DNA of 21,845 nt, from NCBI GenBank assembly GCA_050955065.1, contig JBPBQT010000256.1, positions 1-21,845 on the forward strand. Direction: 5' to 3'. Below are positions 1 to 7,480 of this stretch, piece after piece (positions within the stretch are counted from its first letter, which is position 1; each line of letters starts with the position of its first letter). Under the pieces are notes generated by a model. The model worked only from the letters and a program-made list of their open reading frames with translations. It had not been told where the DNA came from and made no database searches. Source of the DNA: Robbsia sp050955065. GTDB lineage: Bacteria; Pseudomonadota; Gammaproteobacteria; Burkholderiales; Burkholderiaceae. A program made the position numbers and the translations under genes.

Positions 1-921
1 TTCCGCATCGCTTTCGGCGAGAATCACCTGACCATGGGTGTCCCATGCGCGGCGCGCGATGTCGGCCGTCGGCAAGATCCGCAGCAGCCGTTCCACCTGG
101 GTGAGCGTGTCCTGCGCGAGGGCGCGAGAGGTCGTCAGCAGGATCGCCGGGGAGTCGGGTCCGTGTTCCGCCTGTCCCAGCAGGTCCGTCGCGCACAGTT
201 CGCCGTCGACGCTGTCGTCGGCGATCACCAGCGTCTCCGTGGGTCCCGCGAAAAGATCGATGCCCACGCGCCCGTAGAGCTGCCGCTTGGCTTCCGCGAC
301 AAAGGCGTTGCCGGGGCCCACCAGCATGTCGACGCCCTGGATCGAGGCGGTGCCGATCGCCATCGCGCCGATGGCCTGGATGCCGCCCAGGCAGTAGATG
401 GCGTCCGCGCCGGCGAGGTGCTGCGCGGCGACGATCGCCGGCGCCGGCGCGCCATGGTAGGGCGGCGCGCAGGTGATGACGCGCGGCACCCCGGCGACCT
501 TCGCCGTGATCACCGACATGTGCGCCGACGCGAGCAACGGGTATTTACCGCCCGGCACGTAGCAGCCCGCCGCATTGACGGGAATGTTCTTGTGGCCCAG
601 CACCACGCCCGGCAGCGTCTCCACTTCGATGTCGCGCAGGGCATCCCGCTGGTGTTGCGCGAAATTGCGCACCTGCGTCTGCGCGAACGCGATATCCGAA
701 AGGTCGCGGTCGCTCAACTGGTCCAGGCAGGCCTGGATCTCGGCGGCGCTGAGCCGGTAGTCCTCGCGATCGAGCTTGTCGAAACGGATCGAAAGATCGC
801 GCACGGCGGCGTCGCCGCGCGACTCGATGTCCGCGAGGATGGTCTCGACGGTTTCCCGAACCTGGCGGTCGGCGCTCTTGACCGATTCGATCGAAGCGCC
901 ATGCTTGAGCCACTCTGCCAT
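1..921 (-). CDS. Histidinol dehydrogenase-family protein, HpsN-like (3' end outside window)
   Basis: NAD-dependent alcohol dehydrogenase of the histidinol dehydrogenase superfamily; only the first 307 residues are inside the window (the family is usually about 430). Seen: start MAEWLKHGAS, the segment NAAGCYVPGGKYPL (about 116-129), VGPGNAFVAEAKRQLYG (201-217), DLFAGPTET (222-230) and GQAEHGPDSPA (249-259), whose Gln250 and His253 match the zinc ligands of HisD. The catalytic Glu-His pair would lie beyond the edge. The start at 921 is supported by an AGGGGA ribosome site a few bases upstream. The N-terminus and the QAEHGPDSP form resemble catabolic paralogues such as sulfopropanediol 3-dehydrogenase (HpsN) more than biosynthetic HisD, and there are no his genes nearby. 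A LacI-type regulator lies directly upstream on the same strand with an operator-like palindrome between them. The substrate is unknown; family membership is certain, the HpsN-like label is inference. Confidence 0.85.
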   Translation of the reverse strand, partial: MAEWLKHGASIESVKSADRQVRETVETILADIESRGDAAVRDLSIRFDKLDREDYRLSAAEIQACLDQLSDRDLSDIAFAQTQVRNFAQHQRDALRDIEVETLPGVVLGHKNIPVNAAGCYVPGGKYPLLASAHMSVITAKVAGVPRVITCAPPYHGAPAPAIVAAQHLAGADAIYCLGGIQAIGAMAIGTASIQGVDMLVGPGNAFVAEAKRQLYGRVGIDLFAGPTETLVIADDSVDGELCATDLLGQAEHGPDSPAILLTTSRALAQDTLTQVERLLRILPTADIARRAWDTHGQVILAESDAE

Positions 922-944
922 ATCGTTTCCCCTGGATGAAATTT

Positions 945-964
945 CTTTGCATACGTATGCAAAG
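945..964. promoter_or_regulatory. Perfect 20-bp palindrome, candidate LacI-family operator
   Basis: CTTTGCATAC followed by its exact reverse complement GTATGCAAAG, with a central CG step as in many LacI-family operators. It lies between the lacI-type gene and the histidinol dehydrogenase-like gene, 23 bp before the start codon of the latter, covering the expected transcription start. Binding by the adjacent regulator is inference from position and symmetry. Confidence 0.7.
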
Positions 965-967
965 CGC

Positions 968-996
968 AATGTAACGCTTGGGAAAACACTTCGTAA
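968..996 (-). promoter_or_regulatory. Candidate sigma-70 promoter of the HDH-like gene
   Basis: On the minus strand TTACGA (996-991), a 17-base spacer and TACATT (973-968) form a modest -35/-10 pair. It begins 8 bases after the lacI-type stop codon. The 20-bp palindrome starts right after the -10, which is a classic layout for repression. Both hexamers deviate from consensus, so confidence is moderate. Confidence 0.4.
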
Positions 997-1003
997 GCGG
1001 GGT

Positions 1004-2128
1004 TTACGCTAAACCTTGCGGTGGCAGGCGCGCCGAGCCACGTATCGTCAGCGTGCCCGGGACAATTTCCTGAACCGCAGCTTGCCCGGCGTCGCGCAAT
1101 TGGGCGTCGATGATCGCGACCGCGCGTTCCGCCATCTGCCGCGCCGGCTGGCGGTAGGTTGTCAGCGCGAAGGCATCGGCCAGCTGGATATCGTCGAAGC
1201 CGACGATCGAGACATCGACGCCTGGCGTCATGCCGAATTCATCGCGCGCGGTCGTCAGCGCGGCGATCGCCATGTAATCGTTCGCGCAGAAAATCGCATC
1301 GGGCGGCGTGGGCGCGCGCAGCAGCGCGCGGGTTGCCCGTTGCGCGTCGTCGAACGCGAAGTTCGCGACCTCGCGCGCGGCGAGCCCCTGGCCTGCCGCG
1401 GCGAGCGTCGCGGTGAAGGCGATTTCCCGATCGTGACTGGTCGACGAGGATTCGAGACCCGCGACGAACGCATAGCGGCAGTGCGCGCCGGCGAGCAGAA
1501 AGCGTGCGATCGCGCATGCGCCCGCGTGGTTGTCGCCGGTGACGCTGGAGACCGTCGGGCGGGCGGTCGTGCGGTTCAGCAGAACCACGGGCAGGCCGAT
1601 CTGCCGGCACTCGTCGGCAAAGCCCGAGGACAGGCTCGCCGACACCAGAATCAGCGCGTCGAGGCGGTAGCGCAGGACCTCTTCCAGAATCGGATCCGAT
1701 GATCCGGAGGCGTGCGCGGTAAACAGCAGGATCCGGTATCCCGACGCCGTCAATGCCCCCGACAAAGCCTGCAATACGCTCGGATAGAACGGGTTCGCCA
1801 GATCCGGCACGGCGACGCCGACGATGTTCGAGCGGCGCATGATCAGCGAACGGGCGATCAGGTTCGGCCGATAGCCCAGCGTTTTCGCGGCCGTGTGCAC
1901 GCGTTCCCGGGTGTCGTCGGAAACGCTTGCGCCAGGCGTGAACGTGCGCGACACGGCGGACTGGGACACCCCGGCCAGCCGGGCCACGTCGTGCGCGGTG
2001 GGGCGCCGCCGCGCGGTCTCGTCTAAGGGCGTGGTTTCCGAAGACCCGTCGTTTATTCCCACTGGCAGTTCCCGTTCGCTTAATCCCATGTGCTCGTCCG
2101 GACGGTGCGCGTCTGGCATCATGGGCAT
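1004..2128 (-). CDS. LacI-family transcriptional regulator
   Basis: DNA-binding repressor or activator with an N-terminal LacI helix-turn-helix and a periplasmic-binding-protein-like ligand domain. Seen: PTAHDVARLAGVSQSAVSRTF (about 43-63) is the HTH, followed by the hinge segment GYRPNLIARSL and the core domain starting at IVGVAVPDLANPFYP. GVDVSIVGFDDIQLADAF near the C-terminus is the standard LacI signature. The 374-residue form carries about 40 residues before the HTH, longer than usual, and the next in-frame ATG (2089) would remove 13. Neither has a strong ribosome site. The 5' end is only 20 bp from the divergent EmrE-type gene, so the true start may be inside. The same-strand gene downstream is the HDH-like enzyme, the likely target. 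The inducer is unknown. Confidence 0.92.
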   Translation of the reverse strand: MPMMPDAHRPDEHMGLSERELPVGINDGSSETTPLDETARRRPTAHDVARLAGVSQSAVSRTFTPGASVSDDTRERVHTAAKTLGYRPNLIARSLIMRRSNIVGVAVPDLANPFYPSVLQALSGALTASGYRILLFTAHASGSSDPILEEVLRYRLDALILVSASLSSGFADECRQIGLPVVLLNRTTARPTVSSVTGDNHAGACAIARFLLAGAHCRYAFVAGLESSSTSHDREIAFTATLAAAGQGLAAREVANFAFDDAQRATRALLRAPTPPDAIFCANDYMAIAALTTARDEFGMTPGVDVSIVGFDDIQLADAFALTTYRQPARQMAERAVAIIDAQLRDAGQAAVQEIVPGTLTIRGSARLPPQGLA

Positions 2129-2148
2129 CCGTTCCAGGAGTGTACCGG

Positions 2149-2481
2149 ATGTCGAATTACCTGTTTCTCGCCGCGGCGATCCTCGCCGAAGTGATCGCCA
2201 CGTCCGCGTTGAAGGGCTCGGACGGCTTCACGCGCGTCGGACCCGCGGTGCTCACCGTGGCCGGCTATCTGCTGTCCTTCTATCTGTTGTCGCTGACGCT
2301 GCGCACGATCCCGATCGGCGTCGCCTACGCGATCTGGTCGGGGACCGGCATCGTGCTGATTTCGGTGATCGCCTTCCTGCTGTACGGACAGAAGCTGGAC
2401 GGCGCGGCGCTCGCCGGCATGGGACTGATCATCGCCGGCGTCGCCGTGATCAATCTGTTCTCGAAATCCGCCGGGCACTGA
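2149..2481 (+). CDS. Small multidrug resistance transporter, EmrE type
   Basis: Inner-membrane proton-coupled exporter of lipophilic cations, working as a dimer. The 110-residue length equals that of EmrE. Four hydrophobic helices are visible: MSNYLFLAAAILAEVIATSALK with the membrane-embedded proton/substrate glutamate at residue 14, then VLTVAGYLLSFYLLSLTL, AYAIWSGTGIVLISVIAFLLYG, and AALAGMGLIIAGVAVINLF. The motif AYAIWSGTG matches the EmrE subclass rather than the guanidinium exporter (SugE/Gdx) subclass. The ATG at 2149 is preferred over an in-frame GTG at 2140 because AGGAG lies at 2136-2140 with 8 bases of spacing. It is divergent from the LacI-type gene and 75 bp before a thioesterase on the same strand. 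A 7-bp hairpin spans its stop codon (2470-2488). Confidence 0.92.
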   Translation: MSNYLFLAAAILAEVIATSALKGSDGFTRVGPAVLTVAGYLLSFYLLSLTLRTIPIGVAYAIWSGTGIVLISVIAFLLYGQKLDGAALAGMGLIIAGVAVINLFSKSAGH

Positions 2482-2556
2482 GCCCGGCACCGACAGCGGA
2501 ACACGGCACGCGCAACGCAGTTATCATGCACGCTGAATCCACTTCTGTTGCCCGCC

Positions 2557-3093
2557 ATGAACGACGCCAGCCACCAATTATCGATGACCGTGCTCATGAC
2601 GCCGGACATGGCCAACTTCTCCGGCAATGTCCATGGCGGCGCGATCCTCAAGCTGCTCGATGGCGTGGCCTATGCGTGCGCGAGCCGTTACGCGGGGCGC
2701 TACGTGGTCACGCTGTCGGTCGATCAGGTGGTGTTCCGCCAGCCGGTCCATGTCGGCGAGCTGGTGAGCTTTCTCGCCTCGGTCAATTACACCGGGCGCA
2801 GCTCGATGGAGATCGGCATCAAGGTCATCACCGAGAACATCCGCACGCAGCTCGTCAGGCACACGAACAGCTGCTATTTCACGATGGTGGCGGTCGATGA
2901 CGCCGGCCACTCCGTGGAAGTGCCGCCGCTGGTACCCGATGGCGTCGAGGCGCGCGAGCGGTTTCGCAAGGCCGAACTGCGCCGGCAACTGCGCAAGGAA
3001 ATGGAGGACCGCTATCACCGCATCCGCGCCTCGGGCGCCGACGCCGATGCCGACGCCGATGCCGCCGCCGCCGCGCCGTCCGATCCCGGCTGA
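2557..3093 (+). CDS. Acyl-CoA thioesterase, hotdog fold (YciA-like)
   Basis: Cytoplasmic hydrolase of acyl-CoA thioesters. Seen: TPDMANFSGNVHGGAILKLLDGVAYACASRYAG (15-47), with Asn24, the HGG turn at 26-28 and Asp35, is the hotdog active-site helix. It is followed by VTLSVDQVVFRQPVHVGELVSFLASVNYTGRSSMEIGIKV, typical of the YciA/BFIT group. The length is 178 residues. The C-terminus is a charged helix (RERFRKAELRRQLRKEMEDRYHRI) followed by a low-complexity tail ADADADADAAAAAP encoded by a 12-bp near-perfect repeat. The ATG at 2557 is preferred to an upstream in-frame TTG at 2548. The gene ends 12 bp from the convergent NADH dehydrogenase gene. The substrate chain length cannot be told. Confidence 0.9.
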   Translation: MNDASHQLSMTVLMTPDMANFSGNVHGGAILKLLDGVAYACASRYAGRYVVTLSVDQVVFRQPVHVGELVSFLASVNYTGRSSMEIGIKVITENIRTQLVRHTNSCYFTMVAVDDAGHSVEVPPLVPDGVEARERFRKAELRRQLRKEMEDRYHRIRASGADADADADAAAAAPSDPG

Positions 3094-3105
3094 GCAGCGC
3101 GTTCT

Positions 3106-4434
3106 TCAGTGCAGCTTGATGCGCGGTACCGAGGTCTTGCGCAGGCGTTGGGCGAGCGCGTCGAGCAGTGCATGCGTCACGCCGGTCAGCGCGACCACGT
3201 GCAGCCGGTACAGCGATGCATACATCATGCGCGCCAGAAAGCCCTCGAGGAAGACGCTCCTGCCCGCGGCGCCGCCCATCAGGTTGCCCACCGCCGTCAC
3301 CTGACCGATGGCGATCAGCGAGCCCAGATCGCGGTACTGGAAGACCGGCAGCGTCTCCCCGGCGATATGCCGCGGCAGGGCTTTCGCGAGGAAGGCGGCC
3401 TGCTGATGCGCGGCCTGCGCGCGCGGCGGCACGTTCCTGCCGCTTGCCGGCCAGGGGCAGGCGGCGCAATCGCCGAACGCGAAGATGTCCGGATCGGACG
3501 TCGACTGCAGCGTCTGGTGCACCGCGATCTGATTGCCGCGCGTGATCTCCAGACCGCCGAGCGTACCGAGCACGGCCGGGCCCTTGATGCCGGCGGTCCA
3601 GACGGTCAGATCCGTCGGAATGTACTGGCCGCCCTGCGTGTGGATCACGCTTTCCTCGACCTTCGCCACCGGGTCGCCGGTGATCATGGAAACGCCCAGC
3701 TCGCTCAGCAGACGGGCGGTCGATGCCGACACCCGCTCCGGCAGCGCCGGCAGAATGCGCGGATTGCCCTCGATGACGGTGATCGTGACGTCCTGCCAGG
3801 GGTCGAGCTTGTGGATGCCGAAGTCGCGCAGTTCGCTGGCGGTGGTGCGTAATTCGGCGGCCAGTTCCACGCCGGTGGCGCCCGCGCCGATGATCGCCAC
3901 CCGCACGAGCGGCCGCGCGTTGCCCTCGGCCTTCGCGGGCGCGCGCACCAGCGCGCTGATCAACAGGCGGCGAAAGCGTTCCGCGTCGGCGACGGTGTCG
4001 AGCGCCAGCGCGTGCTGTTCCGCGCCGTTCACATTGAAGAAGTTCGTGGTGCTGCCGATCGCCAGCACGAGCGTGTCGTAAGGGACATCGCGTTCGGGCA
4101 GCAGCGCGATGTCCTCGCCGCCGTCGCTGAAGAGCAGCGGCGCGAGGCGGATCGTTTTCGCGGCGCGGTCGATCCCGACGAGATCGCCCTGCTCGAAATG
4201 AAAGGCGTTCCAGCGCGCCTGCGCCGCGTACTGCACCTGGTGGATGTACGGGTCGAGACTGCCGGCGGCGACTTCATGCAGCATCGGTTTCCAGATGTGC
4301 GTGGCATTGCGGTCCACCAGCGTCACATGCGCGTTGCCGCGCCGGCCGAGACGGCGCCCAAGCTGGGTGGCGAGCTCGAGGCCGCCGGCGCCGCCGCCGA
4401 CGATGACGATTCGATGGCTGGTGTGGGTCTGCAT
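3106..4434 (-). CDS. ndh: Type II NADH dehydrogenase (NDH-2)
   Basis: Membrane-associated single-subunit flavoprotein passing electrons from NADH to quinone without pumping protons. Seen: HRIVIVGGGAGGLELATQLGRRLG near residue 10 is the FAD-binding Rossmann motif; VTLVDRNATHIWKPMLHEVAAGSLD is the family's FAD segment. RVAIIGAGATGVELAAEL is the NADH-binding Rossmann motif; DLTVWTAGIKG and DIFAFGDCAACPWP are the second FAD motif. It has about 442 residues, normal for the family, with an amphipathic C-terminal segment. I start at ATG 4434 (MQTHTSHR); an ATG at 4521 would add 29 arginine-rich residues and lies inside a large hairpin, so it is unlikely. No clear Shine-Dalgarno is visible, so the start is less certain than the identity. 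The gene is convergent with the thioesterase. Confidence 0.93.
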   Translation of the reverse strand: MQTHTSHRIVIVGGGAGGLELATQLGRRLGRRGNAHVTLVDRNATHIWKPMLHEVAAGSLDPYIHQVQYAAQARWNAFHFEQGDLVGIDRAAKTIRLAPLLFSDGGEDIALLPERDVPYDTLVLAIGSTTNFFNVNGAEQHALALDTVADAERFRRLLISALVRAPAKAEGNARPLVRVAIIGAGATGVELAAELRTTASELRDFGIHKLDPWQDVTITVIEGNPRILPALPERVSASTARLLSELGVSMITGDPVAKVEESVIHTQGGQYIPTDLTVWTAGIKGPAVLGTLGGLEITRGNQIAVHQTLQSTSDPDIFAFGDCAACPWPASGRNVPPRAQAAHQQAAFLAKALPRHIAGETLPVFQYRDLGSLIAIGQVTAVGNLMGGAAGRSVFLEGFLARMMYASLYRLHVVALTGVTHALLDALAQRLRKTSVPRIKLH

Positions 4435-4474
4435 CTGGACTGTCGAGAAGGAAAAAGGAAAACGAATGTGCCGG

Positions 4475-4523
4475 CCATGCCGCCGCGGTATGCGGCGGTA
4501 TGCCGCATACCGCGGCGGCATGG
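4475..4523. repeat. Large perfect hairpin, 22-bp stem with 5-base loop
   Basis: The arms 4475-4496 and 4502-4523 are exact reverse complements, separated by GGTAT. The right arm begins GCCGCATACC. It lies 40 bp upstream of the ndh start and downstream of the MFS gene, both on the minus strand. After the stem on that strand comes a T/C-rich stretch (TTCGTTTTCCTTTTTCC), not a clean U-tract. It could be an MFS terminator, a repetitive extragenic palindrome or a protein-binding site. Confidence 0.85.
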
Positions 4524-4660
4524 TCCTGGCGCCGGATCCGGCATCAGACCATCATCCGCGCGATGAGTCAAAGGCCGTCATCGACCTGCGGGGAAAATAC
4601 CAGCTGTCCGGCCGGTTCGCACATGCGCGCGCGCCGCTGCTTTTGCACGTTGGCGCATCG

Positions 4661-4708
4661 GCCCGTCAGCCCGTCAGCCCGTCAACCCGTTAACCCGTCA
4701 GCGCGTCG
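4661..4708. repeat. Octamer tandem repeat across the MFS stop codon
   Basis: Period of 8 with unit GCCCGTCA: three exact copies (4661-4684), then ACCCGTTA, ACCCGTCA and GCGCGTCG. On the minus strand most units read TGACGGGC, so TGA recurs every 8 bases and closes all three frames. The MFS stop codon (4698-4700) is one of these. Confidence 0.85.
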
Positions 4709-6311
4709 CGGCGTCGCCCGGTGTCTGCGCATGCATGCGGATATGCAGCAGGCGGCCCGCGACCAGCACCGCGGCCAGCGCCATGACCGCCGTGAGCAGC
4801 ATGCCCATGTGCACCGCGCCCACCAGCACGTCGCGGCTCGCGGCAAGCAACGCTGCCCCGTCGATCCGCAGCGGTCGCAGGGCCGTCAGCACCTGGCGCT
4901 GGCTTTCCGGATCCACCAGCAGTTGCGGGTCGAGAAAGCGGGTCGCGAGGTCCGGCGGCAAGGGCGTGGGCATTGCCTGCGCCAATCGGTGCGCGACTCC
5001 GCTGACGTAGCTGTGCGTGACCAGCGTGCCGATCAGCGTCGTGCCCAGCATGCCGCCCACCATGCGCGACGACTGCATCAACGCGGTGGCGATGCCGAAA
5101 CGGGCGCGGCCGACGATCTCCTGCGCGAAGATGTTCAGGTTGTTCAGCGTGAACCCCAGCCCCAGCCCGGCGGCCATCACCGCGCTCACCAGAAACCAGT
5201 GCGGCGTGGTCGACTGCGTCGCCATCACGCCGACGGCCGCGTACAGCATCAATGCAAACCCGGCCAGCACGGTGGTGACCGGGCGCGACAGGTGAACGAC
5301 GATCCGGGTATTGAGGATGCTGCCCACCGCGATGAACGCCGCCAGCGGCGTGGCCAGCAGGCCGGCGAGCTGCGGCGCGAGGCCGAAGCCGCCCTGCAAC
5401 AGCAGCGGCGTGAAGAACAGCAGCGAGAACATGATGAAGCCGGACGCGAACGACAGCATGAACAGCCGACGCAGATCCCGGTCGCCGAACAGGTCGAGCG
5501 GGATCATCGGATGCGCGGCCCGCCGCTCGCAGACCCGCAGCGCCGCGCAGCATGCCAGCACGCCGCCCAGCAGGGCGAGGTTGCCGCCGCTCAGGCCCGT
5601 TTCCGGAAAACGTTCGACGCACAGCTGCAGACCGCCCAGCGCGAGCGTGATCAGCGCCGCGCCCAGGATGTCGAGCCGTACCGGCGCCTCGGGCGTGTGA
5701 CGCACCGCCGGCAGGAAGCGCACGATGCAGAACAGACTGGCGAGGCCCACCGGCAGGTTCACCAGAAACGTCGAGCGCCAGCCGTAATGCTCGGTGAGGA
5801 AACCGCCGAGCGACGGGCCGGCGGCCGTGCCGATGCCGTAGGCGGCGGCCATCACCACCTGCCAGCGCACGCGTGTGCGCGGGTCGGGGAACAGGTCCGG
5901 TATCGATGCGAACGCGGTGCCCACCATCATGCCGCCGCCCATGCCCTGGAGCGCACGTGCGACGACCAGGAACAGCATGGAATGCGCGAGTCCGCACAGG
6001 ATCGAGGCCACGGTGAAGATCAGGACCGCGGCGACCACGAACGGCTTGCGTCCGAACAGATCGCCGAGCCGGCCGAACACCGGCACCGTCACGACCGACG
6101 CCAGCAGGTACGCATTGGCGATCCAGGCGTAGTACTCGAAGCCTTTCAATTCCGAGACGATGGACGGCAAGGCGGTGCTGACGACGGTCTGATCGAGCGC
6201 CACCAGCATGTTGACCAGGCCGATGCCGAGCATGGCAAGCAGCGCCTGCTGAAACGGCAACGGGGAAACGCCACGATGTGTTGCGGCGGCAGGGGAGGAC
6301 GGTCCGGGCAT
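4698..6311 (-). CDS. MFS drug:H+ antiporter, DHA2 (EmrB/QacA-like) family
   Basis: Inner-membrane proton-driven exporter, 537 residues, with about 14 hydrophobic segments as in the DHA2 group. Seen: first helix with LDQTVVSTALPSIVSEL (motif D1), FGRLGDLFGRKPFVV (motif A) between helices 2 and 3, ARALQGMGGGMMVG (motif B), and GTAAGPSLGGFLTEHYGWRSTFLVNLPVG (motif C plus the conserved WRW-like FxxNxP segment). The long last loop (LVDPESQRQVLTALRPLRI) precedes a final helix. The start at 6311 (MPGPSSPAAAT) is the last ATG before the first helix, but no Shine-Dalgarno is evident. No membrane-fusion or outer-membrane partner gene is adjacent, so it may act alone. The substrate is unknown. The 3' end lies in an octamer repeat, and a second reading frame overlaps the 5' end. 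Confidence 0.92.
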   Translation of the reverse strand: MPGPSSPAAATHRGVSPLPFQQALLAMLGIGLVNMLVALDQTVVSTALPSIVSELKGFEYYAWIANAYLLASVVTVPVFGRLGDLFGRKPFVVAAVLIFTVASILCGLAHSMLFLVVARALQGMGGGMMVGTAFASIPDLFPDPRTRVRWQVVMAAAYGIGTAAGPSLGGFLTEHYGWRSTFLVNLPVGLASLFCIVRFLPAVRHTPEAPVRLDILGAALITLALGGLQLCVERFPETGLSGGNLALLGGVLACCAALRVCERRAAHPMIPLDLFGDRDLRRLFMLSFASGFIMFSLLFFTPLLLQGGFGLAPQLAGLLATPLAAFIAVGSILNTRIVVHLSRPVTTVLAGFALMLYAAVGVMATQSTTPHWFLVSAVMAAGLGLGFTLNNLNIFAQEIVGRARFGIATALMQSSRMVGGMLGTTLIGTLVTHSYVSGVAHRLAQAMPTPLPPDLATRFLDPQLLVDPESQRQVLTALRPLRIDGAALLAASRDVLVGAVHMGMLLTAVMALAAVLVAGRLLHIRMHAQTPGDAATR

Positions 6312-6535
6312 GTTGGCGCAGGTGGGCGCCGCGCGGGCGCTCGGTCGAACGTGAGCGTATCGAGCGGCGGATTGGCGTTGAAGGCGCTGACGTCGATAGC
6401 GAAACGACGCTGCAGAATCGGGTACGGGCGGCGCGCTTCCTCTTCCGTGAGGTCGATCCGGAACGAGTCGCCGGCCAGGTCGTCGAGTCTTTCCGGGGGA
6501 AACCGAATGTCGAGAACGCTTCCCTTGGGACACAT
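6146..6535 (-). pseudogene. Doubtful small reading frame or gene remnant upstream of MFS gene
   Basis: In a frame shifted relative to the MFS gene, the first 65 or so codons (MCPKGSVLDIRFPPERLDDLAGDSF onward, through DLTEEEARRPYPILQRRFAIDVSAFNANPPLDTL) have G/C-rich third positions and a balanced protein-like composition. From about residue 66 the frame becomes Arg/Pro/Ser-rich and overlaps the MFS coding sequence by about 165 bases, where it is plainly a shadow. It could be a small gene with a late stop, a 5' fragment whose rest was lost, or a chance frame. I recognise no family. Only a weak purine stretch precedes the ATG. Confidence 0.3.
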
Positions 6536-6763
6536 TTCCCGGAAGCCCGTTCCTGACGCGTGCCCATGATAATACGCTGGCGTACCGGGTTAAACCCTTT
6601 GTGCAAAATCGCGCAGGCGAATCGGGCGCGCCGGCAAGCGTCCCGAGGCCCGGGGTCGGCGCGCACGGCATCCGGTCAGGTGCCCGCCCGGGGCGCTCGT
6701 TGGATGACCGCATGATGCCCGCCCGGTGTCGCCGCGGGGATGGTCCGCCCGATCCGCCATCGT
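6536..6763. other. Non-coding gap between the OmpW-family gene and the small frame
   Basis: No convincing reading frame. It contains a short AT-richer patch around 6566-6605 with the odd palindrome GGGTT-A-AACCC and TATTAT on the minus strand, which may be promoter elements for the minus-strand genes. I could not find a -35 with correct spacing. Confidence 0.4.
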
Positions 6764-7480
6764 TCAGAAACGGTAGCCGAGCGAGACGGAAGTGACGATC
6801 GGATTGATACGCAGCTTGGTCTGGCTGGTGACCGTCCCCACGGCCGACTGGGTGGTGAGCGTCGCCCGGGTACTGAGAATCAGATAGGAGACGGACAGGT
6901 TCGCCGACCAGTGTTTCGAGATGTGCACGCTCATGCCGGTGCTGAACACCGGCGCCAGCGAACTGCTCAACTCGGCACGCGTCGTTCCCGACAATCCGGT
7001 TGATGCGAGGAAGGCGCCGCTGGCCAGACCCGGCTCCAGTCGGACGTTCGAATACCAGACATACGATGCGCCCGCGCCCACGTAAGGCCGCAGCTTGTCG
7101 TCCGGATTGCCGAAATGATATTTCAGCAATACCGTCGGGCTCCATTCGTTCGCGCTTCCCAGCTTGCCGAGCGCGGCAAGCGAGCCGCCGCCATCCAGGC
7201 GCATCTTCGGCGGATACCCGAACACGCTTTCGACGGCGATATGGTCGGTGAAGAAATAGCCGATGCTGCCGCCGCCGGTGTCGCTGTGCCCCACGCTCGC
7301 GCTGGAGTTCGGGACCGTGGCGCTGCCCAGCGGCGTGTTCACCCGCAGCGGCGAACTCGAATCCTGGGGCGCCAGATGAAACCATCCCAGATTGAGCACC
7401 ACGTCACCCGCCGCCTGCGCATGCGCCTGCGCGTTCCACCCGAGGGCCAAGGCAATGCCCGCCGCATAACGTATCTTCAT
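6764..7480 (-). CDS. OmpW-family outer-membrane protein
   Basis: Small eight-stranded beta-barrel of the outer membrane, thought in this family to form a narrow hydrophobic channel. Seen: signal peptide MKIRYAAGIALALGWNAQAHAQA with a likely AHA/Q cleavage; mature start AGDVVLNLGWFHLAPQDSS, typical of OmpW; GGGSIGYFFTDHIAVESVFGYP; SPTVLLKYHFGNPDDKLRPYVGAGASYVWY, the OmpW family signature; and a C-terminal phenylalanine (SLGYRF) for BAM recognition. It has 238 residues. The ATG at 7480 has GGGAGA about 6 bases upstream, which decides the start over an in-frame extension at 7546. It is isolated from its neighbours by gaps of over 200 bp and is probably a single-gene unit. Confidence 0.92.
   Translation of the reverse strand: MKIRYAAGIALALGWNAQAHAQAAGDVVLNLGWFHLAPQDSSSPLRVNTPLGSATVPNSSASVGHSDTGGGSIGYFFTDHIAVESVFGYPPKMRLDGGGSLAALGKLGSANEWSPTVLLKYHFGNPDDKLRPYVGAGASYVWYSNVRLEPGLASGAFLASTGLSGTTRAELSSSLAPVFSTGMSVHISKHWSANLSVSYLILSTRATLTTQSAVGTVTSQTKLRINPIVTSVSLGYRF

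Noticed and set aside
992..1008. Second small dyad CGTAA-N7-TTACG at the lacI stop codon
   Set aside because: Arms of only 5 bp and partly inside the stop codon and -35; probably chance.
2470..2488. 7-bp hairpin across the EmrE-type stop codon
   Set aside because: No T-run afterwards, so not called a terminator; the next gene may be cotranscribed.
4500..6569. Very long open frame on the plus strand opposite the MFS gene
   Set aside because: Arg/His/Gln-rich, no family features, and antisense to a clear transporter; an effect of high GC content.
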